This document shows positions 1 through 8,719 of a DNA stretch of 61,177 bases, one piece after another (the stretch's first letter is position 1; every line of letters begins with the position of its first letter). Origin of the DNA: an uncultured Bacteroidales bacterium (GTDB lineage: Bacteria; Bacteroidota; Bacteroidia; Bacteroidales; P3); assembly GCA_900319865.1 (NCBI GenBank), contig ONQD01000011.1:1-61177 (forward strand), written 5' to 3'. The notes under the pieces were generated by a model. That model saw only the letters and a program-made list of their open reading frames with translations. It ran no database searches and was not told the DNA's origin. A program made the translations under genes and the position numbers.

Positions 1-1223
1 ATGGCGGGCAGACTGAGGACCGTGCGGACACTGCCGTCGGGAAGGGTCTCGTCCTTCAGCGCATAGCTGAAGACGGCCAGGAAAGTGCGGTCGACACCGA
101 TGGAGGTCTCGATGACGTAGGGCGTGTAGCTCTCGTTAAGCTCGGAGTCGAAATACTGGCGTTTCTTGCCGCTGAACTCGCTGTGACGGCTGAGGTCGAA
201 GTCGGTGCGGCTGTGGATGCCTTCCAGCTCCTTGAATCCGAAGGGGAACTCGAACTCGATGTCGGTGGCGGCGTTGGCGTAGTGGGCCAGCTTCTCGTGG
301 TCGTGGTAGCGGTACTTCTCGGCGGGGATGCCCATGGCGAGGTGCCATTTGAGGCGTTCCTCCTTCCAGTAGCGGAACCACTCCATCTCGGTGCCGGGAC
401 GGACGAAGAACTGCATCTCCATCTGCTCGAATTCGCGCATGCGGAAGATGAACTGGCGGGCGACAATCTCGTTGCGGAAGGCTTTGCCTATCTGGGCAAT
501 GCCGAAGGGAATCTTCATGCGACCGGACTTCTGGACGTTGAGGAAGTTGACAAAGATGCCCTGTGCCGTCTCGGGACGGAGATAGAGGGTGTCGCTGTCG
601 TCGATGACGGAGCCCATCTTGGTGGCGAACATAAGATTGAACTGACGCACATCGGTCCAGTTGCGGGTGCCGCTGACGGGGCAGACAATGCCGAGGTCGA
701 GGATGAGCTGTTTGAGACCGGCGAGGTCGTTGGCGTTCATGAGTTCGGCATACTTGGCACGGATTTCGTCAATCTGTTTCTGATGTTCAAGCACACGGGC
801 GTTGGTGGAGACGAACTGTTGGCGGTCGAAGGCGTCGCCGAAGCGTTTGTGAGCCTTCTCGCATTCCTTGTTGATTTTCTCCTCAATCTTGGCGATGTGG
901 TCCTCGATGAGCACATCGGCACGATAGCGTTTCTTGGAGTCCTTGTTGTCGATGAGGGGGTCGTTGAAGGCATCCACATGGCCGGAGGCTTTCCAGATGC
1001 GGGGATGCATGAAGATGGCGGAGTCGATGCCGACGATGTTCTCGTGGTACTGTACCATGCTGCGCCACCAGTATTGCTTGATGTTGTTTTTGAGTTCGGT
1101 ACCCAGCTGGCCATAGTCGTACACGGCGGCGAGGCCGTCGTATATCTCGCTGGAGGGGAATATGAAGCCGTATTCCTTGGCGTGGGATACTACTTTTTTG
1201 AAGAATTCTTCTTGATTTGCCAT
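1..1223 (-). CDS. glyS: Glycyl-tRNA synthetase, dimeric type (C-terminus outside window)
   Basis: Class II aminoacyl-tRNA synthetase that charges tRNA-Gly with glycine in the cytoplasm. The frame opens with ATG at 1223 (MANQEEFFKKVVSHAKEYGF) and runs off the left edge after about 407 residues, so the anticodon-binding end is missing. The N-terminus carries the family signature YDGLAAVYDYGQLGTELKNN. Further on, FRNEIVARQFIFRMREFEQ is class II motif 2 with its conserved Arg-Asn-Glu. This is the single-chain homodimeric form, also found in archaea and eukaryotes, not the GlyQ/GlyS tetramer. It lies 16 bases after a small lipoprotein gene and is probably cotranscribed with it. Identification is secure; only the end is unseen. 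Confidence 0.95.
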   Translation of the reverse strand, partial: MANQEEFFKKVVSHAKEYGFIFPSSEIYDGLAAVYDYGQLGTELKNNIKQYWWRSMVQYHENIVGIDSAIFMHPRIWKASGHVDAFNDPLIDNKDSKKRYRADVLIEDHIAKIEEKINKECEKAHKRFGDAFDRQQFVSTNARVLEHQKQIDEIRAKYAELMNANDLAGLKQLILDLGIVCPVSGTRNWTDVRQFNLMFATKMGSVIDDSDTLYLRPETAQGIFVNFLNVQKSGRMKIPFGIAQIGKAFRNEIVARQFIFRMREFEQMEMQFFVRPGTEMEWFRYWKEERLKWHLAMGIPAEKYRYHDHEKLAHYANAATDIEFEFPFGFKELEGIHSRTDFDLSRHSEFSGKKRQYFDSELNESYTPYVIETSIGVDRTFLAVFSYALKDETLPDGSVRTVLSLPA

Positions 1224-1239
1224 AAAGTGATATTGAATA

Positions 1240-1680
1240 TTATGATTTAGGAGTAAGCGTGACATTTACATTCACATTGCCTTCGCCTTGATACCAATGA
1301 CCGTCGCCACCCGAGAGATGTATGTCATGGGTGGGGACTACCAGAGAGGTGTCGCGGTAGCTGCCGTTTTCGTTGCTGTCAATATCGGAGAAGGTAAGCC
1401 GGATAGAGTCAAGGCAAACTCTGTTGAGAGTGGCTTTGTAATTCCCTTGCGCATCGGTGGTGTCGAGAGGGGAACTATAGTCACTATGATAGCTCCAGCG
1501 ATGTGAAACCTTTATTCCGGACACTGAACTGCCATTAGGAGCAGTGACAGTGCCTTTGACGTGGTAGGTAGCCTCAGGGGTGCCGTATTCGACAGGCATC
1601 TCACAACTGATATTCATGCCCAAGGCTGCGGCAGCCAGGGCAATAAACCATTGTTTCAGTTTGAGGTACTGGATACGCAT
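1240..1680 (-). CDS. Small putative lipoprotein with carboxypeptidase-regulatory-like fold
   Basis: 146 residues. The N-terminus is a signal sequence ending in a lipobox-like LGMNISC, so Cys26 would be lipidated and the protein anchored in the envelope. The rest contains YGTPEATYHVKGTVTAPNG followed by a DAQGNY turn, the pattern of carboxypeptidase-regulatory-like beta-sandwich domains. It resembles the Bacteroidota lipoproteins annotated as radical-SAM-associated (CEYGTP...VKG), but no radical SAM gene is adjacent here. It lies between pta and glyS, preceded by an inverted repeat. The family resemblance is from memory and the function is unknown. Confidence 0.75.
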   Translation of the reverse strand: MRIQYLKLKQWFIALAAAALGMNISCEMPVEYGTPEATYHVKGTVTAPNGSSVSGIKVSHRWSYHSDYSSPLDTTDAQGNYKATLNRVCLDSIRLTFSDIDSNENGSYRDTSLVVPTHDIHLSGGDGHWYQGEGNVNVNVTLTPKS

Positions 1681-1693
1681 GTTTTTTAATGTG

Positions 1694-1769
1694 TTAATTC
1701 GTTAATGTGTTAACGTGTGAATGTGTTAGTCGATTTGCAAGTTAACACATTCACACATTAACGAATTAA
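1694..1769. repeat. Interrupted inverted repeat between pta and lipoprotein gene
   Basis: The arm TTAATTCGTTAATGTG (from 1694), then TGTGAATGTGTTA (from 1715), is matched in reverse complement by 1741-1769 (GTTAACACATTCACACATTA onwards). Only a 6-base TTAACG insert in the left arm breaks the pairing. It begins just past the pta stop codon, so the transcript would form a long AT-rich hairpin that could act as a terminator, attenuator or mRNA stabiliser. It lacks a clear run of T directly after the stem. The pairing is visible; the role is inferred. Confidence 0.6.
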
Positions 1770-1774
1770 AAAGA

Positions 1775-2782
1775 TTACTTTTTGGAAGCGGCCTGGGTGG
1801 CGGTGATAGCCACGACGTTGACCACATCCTCGACACTGCAGCCACGGCTAAGGTCGTTGATGGGGGCGGCCATGCCCTGCATGACGGGACCCACAGCTTC
1901 GGCACCGGCCAGACGCTGGACGAGTTTGTAGCAGATGTTGCCGCTCTGGAGGTCGGGGAATACCAGAACGTTGGCTTTGCCGGCGATGTCGCTGCCGGGG
2001 GCTTTGCTGGCACCCACTTTGGGGACGATGGCGGCATCGGCCTGGAGTTCGCCGTCGAGATGCACATTGGGGTCGAGTTCGTGAGCCACACGGGTGGCCT
2101 CAATCACTTTGTCGACCAACTCGTGCTTGGCGCTGCCCTTGGTGGAGAAACTGAGGATGGCGACACGGGGGTCTTCGAATCCGGCAATGGCCTTGGCTGT
2201 CTGAGCTGAAACCACGGCAATCTGACCAAGTTCCTCGGCGGTGGGGCAGGGGGTGGCAGCGCAGTCGGCGAAGACGAACATGCCGTTCTCGCCATAGGTG
2301 GTGTCTTTAAGAATCATGATGAACGCACCGCTGACGACGCTCACGCCGGGAAGGGTCTTGACAATCTGGAAGGCAGGACGCAGCACGTCGCCGGTGGCAT
2401 TGCGGGCACCTGCCACTTCGCCGTCGGCATCGCCGTTCTTGATGAGCATGCAAGCCAGATACAAGGGGTCGGCCACAAGCTTCATGGCTTCGTCCATCTG
2501 CATGCCTTTCTTCTTGCGGATTTCGCAGAGCATTTGAGCGTAGTACTCTCTTTTGGGATTGGTTTCGGGGTCGATGATGGTGGCCTTGTCGATGTTCTTA
2601 AGACCCCACTCTTTGGCAAGACCTTTGATTTCGGCTTCGTTGCCGAGCAAGATAAGACGGGCTATACCTTCGGCCAGAATGATATCGGCTGCTTTGAGGG
2701 TTCTTTCTTCTGTACCTTCTGCCAGCACAATGGTTTTGCCGGCTGCTTTGGCTTTGGAACGGATTTGTTCAAGAAGTGTCAT
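1775..2782 (-). CDS. pta: Phosphate acetyltransferase
   Basis: 335 residues, the usual length for the short Pta form. It interconverts acetyl-CoA and acetyl phosphate in the cytoplasm, part of acetate fermentation. The N-terminus MTLLEQIRSKAKAAGKTIVL and the internal stretches GARNATGDVLRPAFQIVKT and FADCAATPCPTAEELGQIA are characteristic of the PTA_PTB family. The C-terminal part carries GPVMQGMAAPINDLSRGCS, the CoA-site region. Acetate kinase, its usual partner, is not in this window. The gene lies 49 bases after the porin gene in the same direction and may share its transcript. Confidence 0.95.
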   Translation of the reverse strand: MTLLEQIRSKAKAAGKTIVLAEGTEERTLKAADIILAEGIARLILLGNEAEIKGLAKEWGLKNIDKATIIDPETNPKREYYAQMLCEIRKKKGMQMDEAMKLVADPLYLACMLIKNGDADGEVAGARNATGDVLRPAFQIVKTLPGVSVVSGAFIMILKDTTYGENGMFVFADCAATPCPTAEELGQIAVVSAQTAKAIAGFEDPRVAILSFSTKGSAKHELVDKVIEATRVAHELDPNVHLDGELQADAAIVPKVGASKAPGSDIAGKANVLVFPDLQSGNICYKLVQRLAGAEAVGPVMQGMAAPINDLSRGCSVEDVVNVVAITATQAASKK

Positions 2783-2831
2783 AATAATAATGTTTTAATG
2801 TTTTATTGTGATTTATTCTATTGTGTTGCGA

Positions 2832-5009
2832 TTAGTCGAAGAATTTCCACGTGAGGCCGAAATAGAAACCAAACTGGTTAGCGGGGTAGTGGGGCAGGAG
2901 GTAGTAGCTATGTGACTCCAAGAAGCTGTTGAAGTGCCCCGCCTTGGCGTAGATGCTGGCACGTTTCACCTGAAGGTTGATGAAGAAGTCGGCCCACAGA
3001 TAGTTGCCCACCTCGATCTTGTCCTGTTTGAAAAAAACACCCAGCAGGGGGTCGTAGCCATCGGCTTTGAATTTTGTGTGATACCTTATGTCGAATCCAA
3101 TCTGGGTGCGCAATGCGTTGTTGAAGAGTTTGAAATCGGCATAGATGGAGTTCTTGCTGGCAAACAGCGGCACGCGTATCTGGTTTTGGTCGCTGCTGTA
3201 TTGCACATGTTGCTGCATATCGTAGTGCAGCCAGGAGGTCACCTTGAGGTTCAGGTTCACACGCAACTGCATCAGCAGTGCACCGCTGTCGGTTTGGTGG
3301 GGTATCAATTTATCGTCTTCTCCTTGTTGTTGGAACCAGATGTTGTGACTCACCTGCTGAACGGAAGCATACACCTTGAGCAAGTCCCCTTGCTTGAAGT
3401 CGGCCTCGATCATTCTCACGCCAACCGACTTGAAGTCGTCGGAGGCAGTTATCTCCTGGTGATAGGTTTGAGCGTAGTAGATGAATTCCGGCTTATGGGC
3501 CTGCACCACAGCCCGCAAGGTCAGGTTGCGCAGGGTGTTGCCAAGGGTGTCGCGCATAGGGAACTGCAGCCGGGCGTCGAGGTTGTATTCCGACATGTCG
3601 ACAGCCGCCTCGGCATACACATTCAGTTCCGTGGCTGCCCAGGGGCTGAATTCAACTCTTCCAAAAGGATATAACGCCACTCGGCGAATGAAAGCCGGGT
3701 TGTAGTCCTCTTCCAGCCGCAGCCACGATATTTCGGGACGCACACCTCCATAAATCTTTAACGGGTTACGCCAGCGGCGGTCCATATAGGCATCGTTGCT
3801 CCAATACAGGCTTGCCGACAGGCGGTGATACATGATAGAGTCGCCACAGCGGTATTTCTGTTTGTCCCACTGCATGTCGAGGGCTAGCACGCCGGTGTTG
3901 TACACATGAGGCTCGTAGGGCTGAATGGTGTCGTAGCCCACTATGGTGTCGCGGACCTCGTAGCGGATGTTGGCTTTTAGAGAATCGCTGTACACGGTGT
4001 CGTTTTTCTCAACATCGAAGCGGGCGGTTTTGATGGTGTCGTACTCGGTAATGGTGTCAATATACTTCTGTTTGATGGGGCGATACCACACAAACTGACG
4101 CACGGTGCTCCACGACTGTTTGACAAAAACGGTGCGGTCGTTGGTGAGGCTGTGGAGGTTGTTGAACATCACCGGCACACCGCCCATGTTGCTGATGCGC
4201 TTGTTTACGTATGTGTCGTCGTTTGATACACCACCGTTCTCGCCCAAGACCATACGCTGCCAAATAAAACCTCCCGACACTTGATAGCGGGCGTCGGAAG
4301 AGTAGTAGTTGGTATTGAAATCAAATATGTGGTCGGTGGCGGAGCTATTGGTGAACTGCCCCGTGGGGCTGATAAGGTGATAGTCCAGCGCGTAATTCCA
4401 CCGCTCCATTATGTTCTGGGAATGGGTGACATGCAGTTGGTAGTCTTTGTTAAGAGAACTGTTGTAAGAGAGAAGGGTATAGGGGTTCTTTACATGATAG
4501 AAATTCACGTTGTCGGGAGTCTTGTAGAATCCGGGGAAGACATTTTTCCGATACACCAACCCCGGTTGTACCACAAATGATGGGAATACCGAAAGGTGGG
4601 GATGCCCCAGTTCGGTCACCGTGAGGAAATAGTCGCCATTCAAGGCATCCAGCCGGTCGCTGAATTGGGCACCGGTGGGAGTGAACTGCGGGTGTTCGAA
4701 TTTCATGATTTTGATTTGCTGTGCCTTTCTATGGAAAGCAAACACAGCACCCTGCAGCACGCTGTCGGGCACGTCGATGTGATACTCTATCCCGCTCAGT
4801 CCTTCCATCTTGGTAGAGTCCGCACTCTTTGTGCTGTCGGGAGGGAGGTTGAGGCTGGCCTGGTTGGCATTGTTTGGGTTTACGGTAGGCATTCCCGGCA
4901 TACCGTTTACATCAACCTGTCCCCACACCTGACATGCACACAGGAATAGCACGATGCATCCTTGTCGCATCCATCGTGCCATCCTGCGGAGCGAGGTCTC
5001 GAGTCTCAT
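2832..5009 (-). CDS. Putative porin, outer membrane beta-barrel
   Basis: About 725 residues from the ATG at 5009, which falls 7 bases after the trxB stop. An upstream ATG at 5060 would overlap trxB and is less likely. A signal peptide (RQGCIVLFLCACQVWGQ) leads into a proline/asparagine-rich linker. It is followed by a long series of alternating polar and aromatic strands, closing with FGFYFGLTWKFFD, whose terminal Phe is typical of Bam-assembled barrels. Length and pattern match the Bacteroidota 'putative porin' family (Porin_10). It is the last gene of the panD operon. Substrate unknown. Confidence 0.8.
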   Translation of the reverse strand: MRLETSLRRMARWMRQGCIVLFLCACQVWGQVDVNGMPGMPTVNPNNANQASLNLPPDSTKSADSTKMEGLSGIEYHIDVPDSVLQGAVFAFHRKAQQIKIMKFEHPQFTPTGAQFSDRLDALNGDYFLTVTELGHPHLSVFPSFVVQPGLVYRKNVFPGFYKTPDNVNFYHVKNPYTLLSYNSSLNKDYQLHVTHSQNIMERWNYALDYHLISPTGQFTNSSATDHIFDFNTNYYSSDARYQVSGGFIWQRMVLGENGGVSNDDTYVNKRISNMGGVPVMFNNLHSLTNDRTVFVKQSWSTVRQFVWYRPIKQKYIDTITEYDTIKTARFDVEKNDTVYSDSLKANIRYEVRDTIVGYDTIQPYEPHVYNTGVLALDMQWDKQKYRCGDSIMYHRLSASLYWSNDAYMDRRWRNPLKIYGGVRPEISWLRLEEDYNPAFIRRVALYPFGRVEFSPWAATELNVYAEAAVDMSEYNLDARLQFPMRDTLGNTLRNLTLRAVVQAHKPEFIYYAQTYHQEITASDDFKSVGVRMIEADFKQGDLLKVYASVQQVSHNIWFQQQGEDDKLIPHQTDSGALLMQLRVNLNLKVTSWLHYDMQQHVQYSSDQNQIRVPLFASKNSIYADFKLFNNALRTQIGFDIRYHTKFKADGYDPLLGVFFKQDKIEVGNYLWADFFINLQVKRASIYAKAGHFNSFLESHSYYLLPHYPANQFGFYFGLTWKFFD

Positions 5010-5016
5010 GGTAGGC

Positions 5017-5946
5017 TTAGTTGTTTTGAAGGAACCGTTCCACATCCATGGCGGCCACACATCCTTTGCCAGCAGCTACGATGGCCTGGCGGTAGTTGGG
5101 GTCGCACACATCGCCGGCGGCAAATACACCCGGCACATTCGTTGCGCTCGAGGGATTTGCAACGCGGATATATCCCTGTTCGTCCAGTTCCACCTGTCCT
5201 TCGAGGAAGGCTGTGTTGGGCGAATGTCCAATGGCGACGAAGAATCCGGCTATATCGATATGGCGAGTTTCTCCTGTTTTCACATTCTTCAGGTTGGCTC
5301 CGGTCACACCGTCCAAATCGTCACCGCATATCTCTTCGGTGGTCGAATCCCAAACCATTTCAATCTTCGGATTTGACAACACGCGCTGCTGCATGGCCTT
5401 CGAGGCTCTGAGCTCGTTGCGACGGTGTATCAGATACACTTTGTTGCAGAGGGTTGACAGATAGTTGGCCTCTTCGCAGGCAGTGTCGCCACCGCCTACC
5501 ACTGCCACGTCCATCCCCTTGTAGAAATAGCCGTCGCAAGTGGCACAGGCACTCACGCCCTGTCCGTACAGACGCTTCTCGCTTTCGATTCCAAGCCAGC
5601 GAGCCGAGGCACCGGTGGCAATAATCACTGTCTCGGCCTCAATCTCGTTGCCGTGGTCGTCCTTGCAAATAAAGGGACGTTTCGAGAAGTCCACTTTCTC
5701 TATTCTGCCCTGCCGCACTTCGGTGCCGAAACGCTGGGCCTGAGCCTTGAGGTCGGCCATCATAGCTGTGCCCGAAATGCCCTGAGGGTAGCCAGGAAAG
5801 TTCTCTATCTCGGTGGTGATGGTCAACTGACCTCCCGGCTGGCCGCCTTCGTACAGCAGAGGATGGAGGTCGGCACGACCAGTGTAAATGCCAGCGGTAT
5901 AGCCCGCCGGACCTGAACCAATAATAAGACAACGTGTGTGTTCCAT
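5017..5946 (-). CDS. trxB: Thioredoxin-disulfide reductase
   Basis: 309 residues, the standard low-molecular-weight TrxR length. This FAD enzyme passes electrons from NADPH to thioredoxin. Seen: the N-terminal FAD-binding loop IIGSGPAGYTAG, the redox-active CATC (Cys134 and Cys137), the NADPH-binding VVGGGDTACEEA, and the C-terminal FAD motif GVFAAGDVCDPNYRQAI. The stop of the preceding membrane-protein gene lies 1 base upstream of this start, so the two are translationally close. The porin gene follows 7 bases later. Confidence 0.97.
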   Translation of the reverse strand: MEHTRCLIIGSGPAGYTAGIYTGRADLHPLLYEGGQPGGQLTITTEIENFPGYPQGISGTAMMADLKAQAQRFGTEVRQGRIEKVDFSKRPFICKDDHGNEIEAETVIIATGASARWLGIESEKRLYGQGVSACATCDGYFYKGMDVAVVGGGDTACEEANYLSTLCNKVYLIHRRNELRASKAMQQRVLSNPKIEMVWDSTTEEICGDDLDGVTGANLKNVKTGETRHIDIAGFFVAIGHSPNTAFLEGQVELDEQGYIRVANPSSATNVPGVFAAGDVCDPNYRQAIVAAGKGCVAAMDVERFLQNN

Positions 5947-5947
5947 A

Positions 5948-6979
5948 TTACTTATCTTTTTTGTTTGCTATTGAGAAATGAATCAAATATACCAGTCCTA
6001 CCACAAGCACTATCACTTGCTGTGACGACCACAGGAGCCAACCCACGGCCAACCCCACGGTCTCGCTGATGCCATACAAGGCCAGCGCCTGCCACACCAG
6101 CACAGGATAGGCTCCCAGGCCTCCTTGCGATATGGACATTCCCACCGAGCCGAACAGATACAGCACAAAGGCTGCCCCGAACCCCAATAAATGGGTCTCG
6201 GGAAAGGCTTTCATTATAAGCATTCCGCTAGCTATGTATAGCAGATATATAACGATGCTGTATACAATGAATAGCACTAACGAGCGTTTTTTGAGGTGGA
6301 AAATGCTTTTCAGGCCATCCAGTCCGCCCACTATGATAGAGTCAATCTTTTCGAAGGCTTTGTATTTCATCAGTCGACCTCTCAGGGCTCGGTATACCAG
6401 CACCAGAACCACCAGCAGCACTACGGCCACTACCCCAAGCACAGCCATTCCGGGCAGGCTTGCACTCTTTTCGGTCAGCACCCCGTAGAGCCATTCCTTG
6501 GCTTGCCCATACATGGCTAATAGTCCCACCAGCACTATTATGCCGAATGCCAGTATATCCACTGCGCGTTCGGTCACCACCGTGCCGAGAGACTTCTCGA
6601 TGGGGATGTCCTCGCTGGTGCGTAGCGTGGCGCAACGCATCACTTCTCCCAGACGGGGAAATACCAAGTTGGCCATATAGGCCACCACTACCGATCCGAA
6701 GGTGTTGTTCAGTCCCGGAACTTGTCCCATGGGCTCGTACAGCAGCCGCCAGCGCAACGCCCTTGCAAAGTGGCTCAGCAGGCATGCTGCCATTGTGGCG
6801 GTCACCCACCAGTAGTCGGCATGCACAAACGAGTCCCAGATGGCCTTTTTCTGGCTCGGCTCCAGTTTCAGCAGGAACAGGTAGATGAATAAAAAACCAA
6901 TGCCCAGAAACACTATGAGCTTCACTATGTTGCCCCATCGTTTCCGCTTCACACTGGCTTTATTTCCGGTCTCGCCCAT
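5948..6979 (-). CDS. Lysylphosphatidylglycerol synthase TM-region family protein (UPF0104)
   Basis: 343 residues, very hydrophobic, with about eight predicted membrane helices. It contains FPRLGEVMRCATLR and VVTERAVDILAF, the two conserved stretches of the flippase-like LPG_synthase_TM family. The MprF-type lysyl transferase domain is absent, so it probably moves or binds a lipid and does not synthesise lysyl-PG. The start lies 9 bases after the panD stop and the gene ends 1 base before trxB, so it sits inside a tight operon. Family is confident; substrate unknown. Confidence 0.85.
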   Translation of the reverse strand: MGETGNKASVKRKRWGNIVKLIVFLGIGFLFIYLFLLKLEPSQKKAIWDSFVHADYWWVTATMAACLLSHFARALRWRLLYEPMGQVPGLNNTFGSVVVAYMANLVFPRLGEVMRCATLRTSEDIPIEKSLGTVVTERAVDILAFGIIVLVGLLAMYGQAKEWLYGVLTEKSASLPGMAVLGVVAVVLLVVLVLVYRALRGRLMKYKAFEKIDSIIVGGLDGLKSIFHLKKRSLVLFIVYSIVIYLLYIASGMLIMKAFPETHLLGFGAAFVLYLFGSVGMSISQGGLGAYPVLVWQALALYGISETVGLAVGWLLWSSQQVIVLVVGLVYLIHFSIANKKDK

Positions 6980-6988
6980 ATAGTTTTA

Positions 6989-7330
6989 TTATACCTTGTT
7001 GTCGGTGGGGAATATGACTGTGGGATGCCATTGCTTGGCCTCTTCGAAGTCCATCATGGCATAGGAGGCAATAATCACCAGGTGCCCAACACCCACTTTG
7101 TGGGCCGCAGCTCCGTTTATGCCAATCACGCCGCTACCTCGCTCTCCCTTGATGGCGTAGGTGCTGATGCGTTCTCCATTGGTGATATTGTATATGTCAA
7201 CTTTTTCGTTCTCAATAATGTTGCTGGCTTCCATCAAAGCCTCGTCAATAGTGATGCTGCCGATATAGTCAAGGTTGGCCTCGGTAACTGTAACTCTATG
7301 TATTTTAGATTTTAATACGTTTACAAACAT
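6989..7330 (-). CDS. panD: Aspartate 1-decarboxylase (pyruvoyl enzyme precursor)
   Basis: 113 residues. It makes beta-alanine from aspartate for pantothenate and CoA synthesis. The chain must self-cleave between Gly24 and Ser25 ([10 protein letters not shown]); Ser25 becomes the pyruvoyl group. Also seen are [10 protein letters not shown] and the [20 protein letters not shown] core. It is the first gene of a leftward operon with the LPG_synthase_TM protein, trxB and the porin. A TAnnTTTG box lies 15 bases upstream. panB and panC are not in the window. Confidence 0.97.
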   Translation of the reverse strand: MFVNVLKSKIHRVTVTEANLDYIGSITIDEALMEASNIIENEKVDIYNITNGERISTYAIKGERGSGVIGINGAAAHKVGVGHLVIIASYAMMDFEEAKQWHPTVIFPTDNKV

Positions 7331-7344
7331 GCTTTATTTTTTTG

Positions 7345-7352
7345 CAAATATA
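7345..7352 (-). promoter_or_regulatory. Bacteroidota -7 box for the panD operon
   Basis: Read leftward the sequence is TATATTTG, a full match to TAnnTTTG. It lies only 15 bases from the panD start codon, so the leader would be very short. No clear -33 TTTG was found at the usual distance. Confidence 0.5.
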
Positions 7353-7632
7353 CAGTTTTATTTTGAATCATGCAGTATAAATATATATTATATTAGTCTT
7401 CCAACTATTTCCCACGTGCCATTGCCTCTCTGCCGTGCCAGCTTTTCTTGCCCCTTTGTTATGATACAAATGCTATTCGAGGATTGCATAAATCCGTGTT
7501 GTAGTTGTGTCGTTGGGTGGAATGGGGAGCCCTATCACCCATAGGCATATAATTGGCAATCACCATGAAACCCAGAAACTGATGCCTATTGGCATTGTTT
7601 CGGCAATGTGCAGCGGGAGTGCTTGCTGTAGC
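7353..7632. other. Gene-free spacer between panD and the DUF3127 operon
   Basis: About 280 bases between the end of the tail-anchored-protein gene and the panD promoter. Short open frames exist but none has a recognisable product or a good start signal. No strong hairpin was seen, so where the upstream operon terminates is unclear. Confidence 0.4.
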
Positions 7633-8139
7633 TTAAAACGAGAATATCAGCGACAACAGGAGGAACACGATAAAGCAATACAGAATAATCTTTGTGCCTG
7701 AGACGGGCTTCATGTAGTTCGTGTCAGAAATGTCGAAACGCCGCTTTATCTTTATCTGTCGTTTGGCCTGGCGGTATTTCTCGGTCAAAGTGTCGTCCAC
7801 GGGCATGTCTTCCTTTTTCTCCGTGGTCGTGTCCGTGGTAGTACCGCTGAAGCGGGGCTGATAGTTGAAAGTGGGCATTTCCCGCTTGCGGAAAAGGTCC
7901 ATCAGTGTCAGCTTCGACTGGCGTTGGCGTTTCTCCGAATCCATTGTTCGCACCTTACGCTCAAAATAGTCCAAATCAGCGTCACCGGCACCCTCTTCTT
8001 TGTCAGTGTCGGCTGCCTCGCTGGCTTTCTTCTCCTGCTCTATGGCGTACTTCTTTTTCAGGGCTTCCCATTTCTCTTTCTCAGGGTCGTAGAAACGGGG
8101 CTCGTAATGGAATCGGCGTGGTTTCTCTACTTCAAACAT
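7633..8139 (-). CDS. Hypothetical tail-anchored protein
   Basis: 168 residues, not recognised by function. The first 130 residues are highly charged, rich in Lys, Glu and Arg, with two similar segments: FHYEPRFYDPEKEKW near the start and FNYQPRFSG in the middle. The last 20 residues (TKIILYCFIVFLLLSLIFSF) form one membrane helix, so the protein is probably anchored by its C-terminus with the body in the cytoplasm. It starts 2 bases after the folate cyclo-ligase gene and is surely cotranscribed with it. Confidence 0.75.
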   Translation of the reverse strand: MFEVEKPRRFHYEPRFYDPEKEKWEALKKKYAIEQEKKASEAADTDKEEGAGDADLDYFERKVRTMDSEKRQRQSKLTLMDLFRKREMPTFNYQPRFSGTTTDTTTEKKEDMPVDDTLTEKYRQAKRQIKIKRRFDISDTNYMKPVSGTKIILYCFIVFLLLSLIFSF

Positions 8140-8141
8140 GG

Positions 8142-8690
8142 CTATTCGTGTATTACTTTATTCATCTTGATGTCGAAAGGCTCGGTAGGCACCAGCTCCA
8201 CCATCTGGAATCCGAATGCCACACCCACCTTGAAGGCATGGGGTGTGGTGGAGAGCAGCCGGTCGTAGAAGCCACGGCCACGCCCCATCCGGTTGCCCTC
8301 GCGGTCGAAAGCCACCCCCGGCACTATTATCATGTCTATGCTTTCCAGGTCGGTGAATTCCGGTCCCGTGGGTTCTCCTATGCCGAATTGCTCGCCTGCT
8401 TGCATACATTCCGGACCGGTGTATTGTCTCAGCCGCAGGTCGTCGCCGTCCACACAGGGCAGCAGCAGCCGTTTCTCTTTATACCATCGGTTGACAAAGT
8501 CGTGTGTCTGCACCTCGTCGTCCATCGACCAGTACAGTAGCACCGTGCGGGCATTCTGGAATTGTTCCAGCTTCTCCACCTGTGCCATGAGTGTTTCCGA
8601 CCGGCTCAGTTTCTCACAAAAAGGGACGGCATTTTTCGCCGCCCTTATTTGTTTGCGTAATGCTTTCTTTACTTCTGTTGTCGAAGTCAT
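8142..8690 (-). CDS. 5-formyltetrahydrofolate cyclo-ligase
   Basis: 182 residues, the normal size. This ATP-dependent enzyme converts 5-formyl-THF to 5,10-methenyl-THF. The signature MGRGRGFYDRLL lies near residue 140 and is the conserved GxGxGYYD phosphate-binding loop. The N-terminal KKALRKQIRAAKNAV matches the family's basic helix. It lies 29 bases after the DUF3127 gene and 2 bases before the tail-anchored-protein gene. Confidence 0.92.
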   Translation of the reverse strand: MTSTTEVKKALRKQIRAAKNAVPFCEKLSRSETLMAQVEKLEQFQNARTVLLYWSMDDEVQTHDFVNRWYKEKRLLLPCVDGDDLRLRQYTGPECMQAGEQFGIGEPTGPEFTDLESIDMIIVPGVAFDREGNRMGRGRGFYDRLLSTTPHAFKVGVAFGFQMVELVPTEPFDIKMNKVIHE

Positions 8691-8719
8691 AATCTAAATC
8701 CTGATTGTAATTGCCCAAC

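Noticed and set aside
1190-1225. Apparent frameshift near the glyS start
   Set aside because: Rechecking the frame across this point shows continuous reading from ATG 1223; the suspicion came from a miscount.
183-1250. Long open frame on the + strand opposite glyS
   Set aside because: It is the antisense of a well-matched glycyl-tRNA synthetase and its peptide is a Val/Asp/Gly-rich shadow with no family.
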